Origin: Candidatus Bathyarchaeota archaeon
GTDB lineage: Archaea > Thermoproteota > Bathyarchaeia > Bathyarchaeales > Bathycorpusculaceae
Length of the DNA: 32,505 nt
Direction of reading: 5' to 3'
NCBI GenBank assembly: GCA_023512225.1
Contig: JAIMAA010000006.1
Coordinates: forward strand, 1 to 32,505
In this document: piece by piece, positions 1 through 8,087 of the stretch
Layout: each line of letters begins with the position of its first letter
Numbering within the stretch: position 1 is the stretch's first letter
Notes under the pieces: generated by a model
What the model saw: the letters and a program-made list of their open reading frames with translations, nothing else
Database searches by the model: none
What the model was told of the DNA's origin: nothing
Translations under genes and position numbers: made by a program

Positions 1-100
1 AAACTTACTACAGAAACAAAATCTTGATGTACACTGAAAAATTCCAGAATTCCTAAACACAAATCACAGAAAAAACATGTTGAAAAAGAATCATAGAAAA

Positions 101-140
101 TGACCTAGAAAAAAGTCTCAAAGTAGAAATGCCTTTGAGA
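101..140 (-). terminator. Hairpin plus T-run after the 103-aa membrane gene
   Basis: Read on the minus strand, an 8-bp perfect inverted repeat (TCTCAAAG at 133-140 pairing with CTTTGAGA at 116-123, 9-nt loop) begins directly after the stop codon at 141. It is followed within two bases by a run of six T. This is the layout of a bacterial intrinsic terminator. Archaeal RNA polymerase stops mainly on T-tracts, so the T-run alone could suffice and the stem may protect the 3' end. Confidence 0.6.
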
Positions 141-452
141 TTATGCCTTTTTACCGAATAAAATACCCAATATCAAGCCTGTTAGGCTTGTTATTGCCGA
201 GAAAATTTCAGTATTCCACGACCTTAAAATTACAATGTAGACAACCTCTAATATGGTAAGCCCGATTACCACTAGGATGGCAAAACAAACACCTAAAACA
301 AGATGTTCATTAGGCTCAACCTCGACACAAACGGTTTTCTTCTCTTCAACGTTTCTCTCATCGATACCGTTAACATTTTTTAATCTAATCCAAATACGTG
401 AAGTCAAGGCGTTTCTGATGAGTGACTTTAACCATTTCAACAATAAATCCAT
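141..452 (-). CDS. Small two-helix membrane protein, unknown
   Basis: I do not recognise the family. The 103-aa product has a basic amphipathic N-terminus (about residues 1-27), an acidic hydrophilic stretch, and two hydrophobic segments at about 48-73 and 82-98 that should cross the membrane. The C-terminus is Lys-rich (GKKA). It overlaps the end of the upstream 133-aa gene by 16 nt on the same strand, so the two are probably translationally coupled. A hairpin and T-run follow its stop codon. The coupling and membrane segments support a real gene; function is unknown. Confidence 0.55.
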   Translation of the reverse strand: MDLLLKWLKSLIRNALTSRIWIRLKNVNGIDERNVEEKKTVCVEVEPNEHLVLGVCFAILVVIGLTILEVVYIVILRSWNTEIFSAITSLTGLILGILFGKKA

Positions 453-838
453 CCAGCCTTCTTGCTAAAACGCCTCTGCAAAGCTACATCCACAAACTTC
501 TTCAACTGCCGTTTCATTTCACGCTCCAAAACATTCCTAGCTAAAACCTGGATTGCTTGAATCATGCCCAAAGGAATAACATTATAGTGAAAAGCGCTGC
601 CAGTACGAATAACCTCTTTGGCTATTACGACATGTTTACAACGTTTACCTCGCACTCCCAGAAAATACCCTAAACTACGAATAGGCGTATCAAAACAACC
701 ATGCCCACGTTTATTCTCGTCATTAACAGAAAAATGTCCAGTGACCTCGCTAGCATCCAACCAATCCACTTGAATAACATCGCCAAAACCTAAGCCAGCA
801 ATAGACTCTTCAACATTACCAACACAACGCCTAATCAT
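437..838 (-). CDS. Hypothetical protein, unknown family
   Basis: The reading frame is open to 889, but I place the start at the ATG at 838 (133 aa, beginning MIRRC) or the in-frame TTG at 844. GGTGAT, a perfect match to the anti-SD of this window's own 16S, lies just upstream, 6 nt before the TTG. The C-terminal half has a basic, probably helical stretch (REMKRQLKK) and ends KKAGWIYC. No motif identifies it. The stop overlaps the start of the 103-aa membrane protein gene by 16 nt, so the pair looks like a small operon. Confidence 0.5.
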   Translation of the reverse strand: MIRRCVGNVEESIAGLGFGDVIQVDWLDASEVTGHFSVNDENKRGHGCFDTPIRSLGYFLGVRGKRCKHVVIAKEVIRTGSAFHYNVIPLGMIQAIQVLARNVLEREMKRQLKKFVDVALQRRFSKKAGWIYC

Positions 839-926
839 TATCAATCTCTCATCACCCAACCGAAATAAAGGCAAAACCCATAAAAACAAAGCTCACACAA
901 TCACACAGTCACAAAAATAAGTCTAG

Positions 927-969
927 GGGTGAGAAGAAACTACAATTTTAGCGCTGCCGATTCTCACCC
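927..969 (-). other. 9-bp perfect stem-loop between two small genes
   Basis: GGGTGAGAA at 927-935 is the exact reverse complement of TTCTCACCC at 961-969, with a 25-nt loop. On the minus strand the stem is followed by a T-rich stretch. It sits between the 70-aa gene upstream and the 133-aa gene downstream, so it may end the first transcript or act as a leader structure of the second. A related copy of the same 13-nt string (GGGGTGAGAAGAA) forms the ribosome binding site at about 1286-1298 on the minus strand. Confidence 0.35.
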
Positions 970-1071
970 ACAACAAAATAATAAAGGAAACAACAAACAA
1001 GCACTTGTCCCTAAACGATTCCCACCGCCTAAATCATTGAACAACACATAAAACTAAACAAAGATTAAAAC

Positions 1072-1284
1072 CTAAGACTCAGTTTCTGCTTCAAGCTGTA
1101 AAGGAGAACTCTCTTGCATACGCTCAGCAGCATAACGCCTTAATTCCTCAAAATCCTTTGCATCCAAGACACTCTTAGCCCTAGCCAAAATCTCCAAACA
1201 AACCTCTTTGAAAACCAAGTCAGCACAGCCCAGCTTCGCATCATCAATTAGCTCCTTGCAAGATCGCAAGATAATTTCACTCAT
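1072..1284 (-). CDS. Small helical protein, unknown
   Basis: A 70-aa product beginning MSEIILRSC, predicted from composition to be almost entirely alpha-helical and acidic at the end (EAETES). The frame is open to 1293 via a GTG, but that GTG lies inside the ribosome binding site GGTGAGAA, so the ATG at 1284 is the better start. It lies between the 16S rRNA 3' end and two further minus-strand small genes. I recognise no domain. It is short, so it is a moderate call that rests on the good ribosome binding site. Confidence 0.4.
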   Translation of the reverse strand: MSEIILRSCKELIDDAKLGCADLVFKEVCLEILARAKSVLDAKDFEELRRYAAERMQESSPLQLEAETES

Positions 1285-1339
1285 TCTTCTCACCCCACAA
1301 ACCCGAAACTAACAAGCATTAAACCATTAAAACTTATGA

Positions 1340-1374
1340 CTTAAAAATACAGATTCAAAATACATAAAAACAGA
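1340..1374 (-). terminator. T-rich stop after the 16S rRNA
   Basis: Downstream of the 16S trailer on the minus strand come three T-rich tracts (CTGTTTTTATG, GTATTTTGA and GTATTTTTAAG) before the next small gene. Archaeal polymerase terminates at such oligo-T runs. Their position suggests that the 16S transcript ends here and does not run into a 23S gene. Confidence 0.4.
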
Positions 1375-1408
1375 AGCATGGCTCAACACAACCCAGTAAC
1401 CAACCTTA

Positions 1409-1420
1409 CCCTCCAACCAG
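1409..1420 (-). other. 16S trailer arm of the pre-rRNA processing stem
   Basis: CCCTCCAACCAG here (plus strand) is complementary to the leader segment at 2991-3004. An 8-bp helix (CCCTCCAA/TTGGAGGG) and a 4-bp helix (CCAG/CTGG) are separated by a 2-nt bulge on the leader side. Archaeal pre-16S is cut by the splicing endonuclease at a bulge-helix-bulge in such a stem. A helix with a short central 4-bp segment at this site fits that role, though the bulges are not the canonical 3+3. Confidence 0.55.
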
Positions 1421-1437
1421 CCCAAACAGCATTTCTT

Positions 1438-2930
<1,493 letters not shown>

Positions 2931-2990
2931 GTTGTCGCTCCTAGCCGACCACAAGCCAGATGTTTATTGTGGTACAGCCGGCAAAGCCGA

Positions 2991-3004
2991 CTGGATTTGG
3001 AGGG
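2991..3004 (-). other. 16S leader arm of the pre-rRNA processing stem
   Basis: This segment pairs with the trailer at 1409-1420 and encloses the whole 16S gene, with about 60 nt of leader inside the stem. Between it and the 16S start lies a 7-bp hairpin (AGTCGGC/GCCGGCT, loop TTT) on the minus strand at about 2975-2993. The enclosing pairing shows that the precursor is processed as a 16S-only unit. Confidence 0.55.
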
Positions 3005-3069
3005 AAATAACCACTAAACGTCAAAGCCCATTTCAGACCTAACGTGTGAACGTGTCAGGTCCACATGCT

Positions 3070-3162
3070 TGTCCCCGCAATTGGAGGCCAACCATCCTCA
3101 TCCTGTAGGGCGCATTAACGCCTTTGTAGTTGGGGTTGAGCCGCCGCCGAGAAATTGCGGGG
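3070..3162 (-). ncRNA. Strong hairpin followed by ACA: candidate H/ACA guide RNA or rRNA leader element
   Basis: On the minus strand, CCCCGCAATT (3162-3153) pairs perfectly with AATTGCGGGG (3082-3073), and ACA follows immediately (3072-3070). Inside lies an asymmetric internal loop (about 10 nt left, 3-6 nt right), an upper helix (CAACC/GGTTG, extendable by GGC/GCC across one bulged T), a GA-rich asymmetric region (GGATGAGGAT) that might form a kink-turn, and an apical GGCG/CGCC hairpin. This matches the plan of archaeal single-hairpin H/ACA RNAs: stem of about 10 bp, pocket, upper stem, K-turn and ACA. I could not define a two-sided target, so a plain 16S leader structure remains possible. 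The 466-nt stretch 2931-3396 holds this element, the processing arm and the promoter, and no gene. Confidence 0.3.
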
Positions 3163-3206
3163 CTTGGCTAATTAGTCGCCAAAATGAATCTGAAGGCAAC
3201 TTAGCA

Positions 3207-3216
3207 GATATAAACA
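3207..3216 (-). promoter_or_regulatory. TATA box, probable 16S rRNA promoter
   Basis: On the minus strand the sequence reads GAAAAGAAATGTTTATATCTGC: a purine-rich BRE-like stretch followed by TTTATATC. A start about 25 nt downstream would fall near 3183, giving a 16S leader of about 250 nt that includes the 3070-3162 hairpin. No other TATA-like string lies as well placed between here and the 16S 5' end. Confidence 0.45.
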
Positions 3217-3270
3217 TTTCTTTTCACTCTAATATACGTTCTTATTCATTTGCTTAACAATCTTCAAGAA

Positions 3271-3290
3271 CATAGGGCAGTTCGCCTATG
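3271..3290. other. Short inverted repeat between the GT2 gene and the 16S promoter
   Basis: CATAGG and CCTATG form a 6-bp perfect inverted repeat around an 8-nt loop. It lies between the stop codon of the glycosyltransferase gene and the putative rRNA promoter, so it could be a 3'-end structure of the former. No T-run adjoins it on the minus strand, so the terminator role is weak. Confidence 0.25.
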
Positions 3291-3396
3291 TGGATAATAA
3301 CTTTGTCTGGATTGGCGTTAGCATTCCCTTCTATGGGCCTTCTTTGGGTTTATAATTTGGAGATATCTGAAATATATAGAGAAAACTGGATGACAT

Positions 3397-4794
3397 TCAA
3401 TCCTTAATGCGATGCCAATTTCCGTGGTCTCCGAACAAATATCTAACAGAACTGGCTAAGCGTGCAAGAATATTAATTAACCGCAGAATCGGGTAGAAAG
3501 GCGTGTAATAGAGTAGAGCTCTGTAATTGTGTTTGTTATATGCGTACTTTAGAGCTATAGCTTGGTTTATGACACCTATGAGCAAGCCGTAAGACGCGAA
3601 TACAAGTAAGTTAATAACAAAGAATATACTGTCAGGCGCAAACCAAAAGAGAAACGGAAACGCAAACAAAGCAGCCAAATCGACAAATGCGCCGCCATAC
3701 TCAAAAACGTAACAGTACCACAAAAGCAAACTTAACCAAGACTTTTTCAGCAGTAAATCCTTATGAATGCCTAAAGTGTTGTGAAGCCAGCCGGTAAACC
3801 ACCTTAAACGTTGATTCCACAACATACTAAATGAAGATGGAACAACCGTCAAACTCGTTGCAACATTAACGTAGCCAACATGCGCACCTCTCTTGTGCAT
3901 TTCCAGCGTTATTTCCAAATCTTCAGTGACAGAGCACAAGCTCTTTTCATCTAAAATCCCACGCAGAACATCAGCGTCATACAAGCCTATGGCACCAGAA
4001 ACAACTAATACGTTATTACCCAAGGATTGAGCGCAACGAGCTACTCCTAACCCTTGACTGTATTCAAGCTGCTGCAAAACCACATACGGATTTGCTTCAG
4101 CATCTCCATCTGAAGGATGCACATAACCCGTCACAGCCTTTTTTCCATTAAGAAGCATAAAATCGACAAGCTTAGCCAGCGTGTTTGGCATCCACCAAGA
4201 ATCCGCATCAACAATCCCTATCAAACCACCTAACGCTTTACTCACGCCAGTTCTGATAGCCTCAGCCTTACCCAGATTTGCAGAGTGCCTAACAACTTTT
4301 CCACGCACATGTGGATGTTTTCCGCGGTTAAGTTCTATGGTTGCCCAAGCAACTTCATAAGTACAATCGTTACTTCCATCATCTATAACAATGATTTCAC
4401 ATGGTCCATGATAGTTTTCAGCGCATTTGAAGAGACTTTCCAAGCAACGTGAAATGTTTCGCTCTTCGTTGTAAGCTGGAACAACAAAAGAGACCATAGG
4501 ATAGTATAACCGTTTGACATTGTTTCGCCGAATTTTTGCAATCCAAGCAGCAACCGCCCAAACTCCTGCGATGCCAATGGCTAAGAATGTGTACCAACTA
4601 TAGAAAAAGAACACAACCGAGTACCAAAGCCAATTTGACGGTTGCGCTGTCACGTTGTACCCAAAAACCCGCGTTACAAGCCAGTCGGCGAATAATGGAA
4701 AGAACTGCCAAGAAACATAAGCCAGAATGAGTGGTATGGAAAAAAGTAGATAAACCGCTTTGGAACGTTTCAGCTCTTCCAATTTTATAGGCAA
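3397..4794 (-). CDS. Membrane-bound family 2 glycosyltransferase
   Basis: This 465-aa inverting GT-A glycosyltransferase resembles processive polysaccharide synthases of the BcsA/IcaA/hyaluronan synthase type. The N-terminus carries hydrophobic segments at about 13-33 and 56-86. The cytosolic GT2 domain shows the nucleotide-sugar Asp pair (IDDG, 137-140), the metal-binding DAD (196-198), TED with the catalytic Asp (290-292) and QRLRW (328-332). Several hydrophobic C-terminal segments follow (about 352-380, 388-412, 426-446). Start is TTG at 4794 behind GGGGGAT. It is transcribed away from a membrane-anchored winged-helix regulator at 5000, which may control it. It probably polymerises or transfers a sugar at the cell surface; substrate is not predictable from sequence. 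Confidence 0.88.
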   Translation of the reverse strand: MPIKLEELKRSKAVYLLFSIPLILAYVSWQFFPLFADWLVTRVFGYNVTAQPSNWLWYSVVFFFYSWYTFLAIGIAGVWAVAAWIAKIRRNNVKRLYYPMVSFVVPAYNEERNISRCLESLFKCAENYHGPCEIIVIDDGSNDCTYEVAWATIELNRGKHPHVRGKVVRHSANLGKAEAIRTGVSKALGGLIGIVDADSWWMPNTLAKLVDFMLLNGKKAVTGYVHPSDGDAEANPYVVLQQLEYSQGLGVARCAQSLGNNVLVVSGAIGLYDADVLRGILDEKSLCSVTEDLEITLEMHKRGAHVGYVNVATSLTVVPSSFSMLWNQRLRWFTGWLHNTLGIHKDLLLKKSWLSLLLWYCYVFEYGGAFVDLAALFAFPFLFWFAPDSIFFVINLLVFASYGLLIGVINQAIALKYAYNKHNYRALLYYTPFYPILRLINILARLASSVRYLFGDHGNWHRIKD

Positions 4795-4947
4795 GTCTAT
4801 CCCCTAGTAACCGAGTTCGAGACTTCTCCTTTCCACACTTGAACGATGTTTTCTCGAGATAAAGCAACTATTCCCAACGAAGCAATATTCTAAAAAGAAG
4901 AGCACATCCCCAAGAAGCGTGTTAATGGCAGCTGGGAAATAAGAAAT

Positions 4948-4956
4948 TTTAAATAT
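4948..4956 (+). promoter_or_regulatory. TATA box for the membrane winged-helix regulator
   Basis: TTTAAATAT lies 44-52 nt before the ATG at 5000, behind the A-rich AAGAAAT. Transcription would start about 20 nt before the ATG, giving a short leader without an obvious Shine-Dalgarno. Confidence 0.45.
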
Positions 4957-4999
4957 GGTCATAAGACAAGTGTCAAGAATTACGGAGAAACACACCTAA

Positions 5000-5824
5000 A
5001 TGGAAGATTTATCCCGCTATTACACTTTACTTAGAGACCCAGCACGCAGAAAAATAATCGAGATTTTAGGCGCACAAGAAAAAATTGGATTTAAAGAACT
5101 GAGAGAAACTTTAGGCTTAGGTGTTGGCACAGTCTACTATCACTTGGACATGCTCTCAGACTTCATAACACAAGATAAACAGCGCAAGTACAAGCTTAAT
5201 GACCGGGGACAAACGCTTTATAGAATCTTAAAAGAGGGCAACGTTCCAGCAACCTTAGAAATAAGCGAAACTTTCAGCCACCGCGTTGGAAAATGGATTT
5301 TTCTCTCGCCTGTTTTCGCCAAAACAGCCAAACCCTTAAAGCTTTTACCAGTTTCAATCGTCATACTGCTTATCGGTGCTTTGGGTGCAGCCTATGCTGA
5401 CCTCGAGCCTCTAATGTTTTTTTATTTTCCATACGCCACTTATAATTTCAATAGTATAATGGCGTTATTTGTTTTCAGCTGGGTTGGATTGTTTCTTTTC
5501 GCAGAGCTCTTCACTTATTTGCTTTACCGGCGCGTTGGAAACGACCTTCAACTTTTCACATGTGTCGGTTTAGCGGCTACGCCTTTAGCAGTTTATCCAT
5601 ACATTTACATGGCAATCTTCGCATTTTTCCCAAATTTCAGCATAGCTTACTTACACATGGTTCTGCAATTCGTTTTGATACCTCTGCAAATATGGACTCT
5701 GCTGCTGATTTCTGCTGCTTTCTGCTTCGGAAAAGGAATAAGACTTGACAAAAGCGTAGTCATAAGCCTAACAGCCATGTACTTGAACATGGCAGTACTA
5801 TTCATACTGGGGCGTTTCTCGTAA
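5000..5824 (+). CDS. Winged-helix regulator with a C-terminal membrane domain
   Basis: The first ~80 residues form an ArsR-like winged helix: a DPARRKIIEIL helix, a recognition helix near LGVGTVYYHLDML (40-52) and a wing at KQRKYKLNDRG. The remainder (about 113-272 of 274 aa) consists of five hydrophobic segments, a Yip1-like arrangement seen in uncharacterised archaeal proteins. It is probably a membrane-tethered transcription factor that senses a membrane or surface signal. It diverges from the GT2 gene (205-nt gap) and precedes a secreted sequon-rich protein gene on the same strand, so envelope genes are plausible targets. That link is inference from position. Confidence 0.8.
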   Translation: MEDLSRYYTLLRDPARRKIIEILGAQEKIGFKELRETLGLGVGTVYYHLDMLSDFITQDKQRKYKLNDRGQTLYRILKEGNVPATLEISETFSHRVGKWIFLSPVFAKTAKPLKLLPVSIVILLIGALGAAYADLEPLMFFYFPYATYNFNSIMALFVFSWVGLFLFAELFTYLLYRRVGNDLQLFTCVGLAATPLAVYPYIYMAIFAFFPNFSIAYLHMVLQFVLIPLQIWTLLLISAAFCFGKGIRLDKSVVISLTAMYLNMAVLFILGRFS

Positions 5825-5827
5825 AGT

Positions 5828-5880
5828 TCGAGTTTTCTAGAACTCTAAAATGGCAATATTCGGGTTTTTTCGAAACGATT
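5828..5880 (+). terminator. Inverted repeat and T-run after the regulator gene
   Basis: GAGTT and AACTC (about 5832-5847) can pair around TTCTAG just after the stop codon, and a run of six T follows about 20 nt later. Either could end the regulator transcript before the next promoter (CTTAATAAG near 5883). Confidence 0.35.
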
Positions 5881-5923
5881 TTCTTAATAAGCCCTTTTAC
5901 ACAATTATTTTCGGTGAAAAACC

Positions 5924-7276
5924 GTGAAAATTGAAAGAAATCAAATATTGGCTTTGAGTTTGACATTGCTTCTATCGCTGTCTACGTTTGCAATCATAAT
6001 GCCAGCGGCAAACGCTGAAGAGAATGGCGAAACATCCGTGAATGTAGAAATTGATCCGCAATGGAGAAACATATGGTATAAATTCGAAACTCCCTTGGTG
6101 ACACTCATTTTCCCAGCGAGCGGTAAGAAACCCATGTTCTTATGGTGGTACACAAACGATAACAGCACTATATACGTGGTGAAATTCAAAGGAGTAATCG
6201 AATATCTCTTGCTTGATAAGCCATATTACCAAAGACGGTTCAATGCGGACAACGATACTATAAATGCGATAGCGTGGAAGGATTATATTGAGCCGAAGCT
6301 GCGTTTTAGATATGGATATGGCAATTGGCGATATAACTGGGCTGTCAACCAATTCTTCGGGCTTTTACTTGGTTTACATCGTGCCTTTCTACCCTTCAGT
6401 GCATGCAACTGGACCCTTGCACCACCAGAACTAGTGGTTGACGAAGATTCCTCTTACTGGTCCTTCAACTTCACCCTCACGGAAGTATATGGACATCCTG
6501 GATTCCAGTTTGCAGAAAACAATATCCAAATAAGATGCAGATTTTACAACACAACAACTACGGAAACGCCTGACGAAGACTATCCAGAATACAATTATAC
6601 AGTCGCTGCAGGACAATTAAAATTTGACTTTGTTGTAAGCAACTGGGAATGGAACATAGACAAAATCAACCAATTCGCCAAGAATAATGACATTGAAATA
6701 CCAGTGAACAAAACGGGATTAGCTTTATGGATTAACATGGCTTCAATAAAACTTGAAGACATAAGCGCCGCGGAAAACGAAGTTCAAAATCAATATCAAG
6801 AAACAGTTGAAACGAAATCTCAAATGCAAGCCGCAAGCATAAATGATGATTACTACCCAGTTACTGAAAACCAAACACAAAACGAATACGAAAGACAAGT
6901 ACGCGTAACTAGTAGCTTTAGAAATCGCACAAGAGTACAATATGCAAAGGTTGAAGGAAACATTTCAGGCTTCCTTGAATTCGTCCCATGGGCGAGACTT
7001 CTAGACGACACAGGCGCTACAGTTGATTACGTGAATGTCACTGCTTCATACATCGCTGCTGGAGGTCACTTAAGATTGTTCATTTGTTATCCATACTTTG
7101 GCAACTGCACATTGGAACATGACCCCACAATAGGACTCGCGTCAGCTCCCTTGATTCCAATGCTTGTAACGCCAACTCTCCTAGCAATCTTGATTGGGGC
7201 AACAATTGCGATAGCCCTTGCGGTGATGGCTGTTAAATTGCGAAAGAAACCAGTTAACATCGTAAATATTCAATGA
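5924..7276 (+). CDS. Secreted, membrane-anchored, heavily N-glycosylatable surface protein
   Basis: The 450-aa product has a Sec-type signal peptide (basic start, hydrophobic core at about 8-26, PAANAEE as a plausible cleavage region near 31) and a single C-terminal transmembrane helix (about 417-440) followed by KLRKK. The mature part is rich in Trp, Tyr and Asn and has at least twelve N-x-S/T sequons, among them NST, NWT, NFT, NYT, NRT and NVT. The stretch around residues 285-330 is Gln/Asn-rich. It should sit outside the cell, held by its C-terminal helix. No enzymatic motif is visible and I do not recognise the family. Start is GTG at 5924 behind GGTG; a TATA-like CTTAATAAG lies at about 5883-5891. 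Confidence 0.75.
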   Translation: MKIERNQILALSLTLLLSLSTFAIIMPAANAEENGETSVNVEIDPQWRNIWYKFETPLVTLIFPASGKKPMFLWWYTNDNSTIYVVKFKGVIEYLLLDKPYYQRRFNADNDTINAIAWKDYIEPKLRFRYGYGNWRYNWAVNQFFGLLLGLHRAFLPFSACNWTLAPPELVVDEDSSYWSFNFTLTEVYGHPGFQFAENNIQIRCRFYNTTTTETPDEDYPEYNYTVAAGQLKFDFVVSNWEWNIDKINQFAKNNDIEIPVNKTGLALWINMASIKLEDISAAENEVQNQYQETVETKSQMQAASINDDYYPVTENQTQNEYERQVRVTSSFRNRTRVQYAKVEGNISGFLEFVPWARLLDDTGATVDYVNVTASYIAAGGHLRLFICYPYFGNCTLEHDPTIGLASAPLIPMLVTPTLLAILIGATIAIALAVMAVKLRKKPVNIVNIQ

Positions 7277-7280
7277 TTCC

Positions 7281-7295
7281 CTTTTTTCTTTTTTT
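7281..7295 (+). terminator. Oligo-T terminator after the surface protein gene
   Basis: Two T runs (six and seven T, separated by one C) follow the stop codon within 5 nt. This is a textbook archaeal oligo-T termination signal on the plus strand. Confidence 0.65.
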
Positions 7296-7327
7296 GTTGG
7301 AGAGATATTTCCTTAATGAGAATAAAG

Positions 7328-7352
7328 GTTTATATGGTGTATTGCTATACAC
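7328..7352 (+). promoter_or_regulatory. TATA box with an adjoining palindromic operator
   Basis: GTTTATAT (7328-7335) looks like a TATA box. One base after it comes a perfect 6+6 inverted repeat, GTGTAT-TGCT-ATACAC (7337-7352), which lies between the TATA box and the expected transcription start near 7355. A repressor bound here would block polymerase. The adjacent winged-helix gene (7562-7903) is a candidate binder by proximity only. Confidence 0.5.
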
Positions 7353-7373
7353 TATTGGAGGTTGATTGAACCT

Positions 7374-7496
7374 ATGGACACTAGCACAAAGAACGAGGAA
7401 ATCCGTTGGCAAGTCATAAAGGCTATGTTAGACGAGTTTCCAACATTAAAAGAAAAAGTCAAAAATTATCTTAAAGAGCAAAAACTCAAAAAATAA
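7374..7496 (+). CDS. 40-aa charged helical microprotein
   Basis: A short open frame (MDTSTKNEEIRWQVIKAM at the start, ending LKEQKLKK) lies behind the near-perfect Shine-Dalgarno GGAGGTTGAT at 7357-7366, with its own TATA box and an operator-like palindrome upstream. The product is highly charged and probably one or two helices. The combination of promoter, palindrome and ribosome binding site is better than chance, so I call it a gene despite its size. The function is unknown; size and charge would fit a protein-binding adaptor or small regulator. Confidence 0.5.
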   Translation: MDTSTKNEEIRWQVIKAMLDEFPTLKEKVKNYLKEQKLKK

Positions 7497-7561
7497 CTTA
7501 TGTTAGATTTATTCTTTTCAAAGTAGAAATTTTTGCACGTTTTCAGCGTTTATGTGCAATT

Positions 7562-7903
7562 TCAGTTTCTTTTAAGCAAATGCGGAGGCGGTATCTTGAC
7601 GCCATTTTTATTGTAGTTTTCGCCTTCTGCCTTAATCAATTCCGTTATTTCACGGTAACGCTGAAGGAAATCCAAGCCTTTCTCGGTTGCCCTGTATATT
7701 TCTTTGTCATTCTCCACAACCTTATCTAACAGGTTAATTCTTAACATGAACTTAAGATAATCATTAAGCTGCGTAAAGCTAAGGTTCGCTCTATACATAA
7801 TTTGAGTCTTCAAAGTTCCATCCTTCGCTATCTCCAAAATCTCCGCAATTATGTACAGCTTATCTCTCCTTTTCTGGGACGGGTTCGAACCCCAAGGATT
7901 CAT
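7562..7903 (-). CDS. Winged-helix transcriptional regulator (HTH_45 type)
   Basis: This 113-aa protein matches the archaeal single-domain winged-helix family typified by Sso10a-like proteins and PF14947. It has the sequence IIAEILEIAKDG, then LKTQIMYRANLSFTQLNDYL (recognition helix about 34-50), a short wing (KEIYRATEKG) and a long C-terminal helix (FLQRYREITELI) that serves for antiparallel dimerisation in this family. The first ~12 residues are unusual for the family. Start is ATG at 7903 behind GAGG. It diverges from the phosphodiesterase gene at 8088 and converges on the 40-aa gene. Confidence 0.85.
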   Translation of the reverse strand: MNPWGSNPSQKRRDKLYIIAEILEIAKDGTLKTQIMYRANLSFTQLNDYLKFMLRINLLDKVVENDKEIYRATEKGLDFLQRYREITELIKAEGENYNKNGVKIPPPHLLKRN

Positions 7904-7990
7904 TTTCTATATTCCTCTTTCAGAACAGTTTTCTATATGAAAAAGCGTCATGGAACATTTTAAGCGGTGTTTCGTGGGTCTAACTATTCC

Positions 7991-8008
7991 GAGAATCGAA
8001 ATATTCTC
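7991..8008. promoter_or_regulatory. Palindrome in the divergent winged-helix/phosphodiesterase spacer
   Basis: GAGAAT-CGAAAT-ATTCTC is a perfect 6+6 inverted repeat midway in the 184-nt divergent spacer. It lies about 12 nt upstream of a TATA-like CTATATGAT (8020-8028) that could serve the phosphodiesterase gene. It is a plausible operator for the neighbouring winged-helix protein. The half-sites differ from those at 7337-7352. Confidence 0.35.
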
Positions 8009-8087
8009 TAGAACAAACTTCTATATGATTAAAACATGAGAAGCCTTTATTTCCAAAAATGAAAATTGTAAGGAAGAAGGTGAGAAG

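Noticed and set aside
3141-3150. 8-nt match of the left pocket strand of the leader hairpin (CGGCGGCT) to the AGCCGCCG of 16S near the 515 site
   Set aside because: The match is GC-rich and the other pocket strand does not pair with the bases upstream of the candidate U, so I do not claim a target.
3069-3257. 62-codon open frame on the plus strand in the 16S leader
   Set aside because: It runs across the 10-bp hairpin and the promoter of the rRNA on the other strand and has no Shine-Dalgarno; structure explains the region better.
7881-7893. GGGTTCGAACCCC resembles a tRNA T-arm, as at an integration site or tRNA remnant
   Set aside because: No acceptor, D or anticodon arm can be drawn on either side, and the string lies inside the start of a well-supported winged-helix gene.
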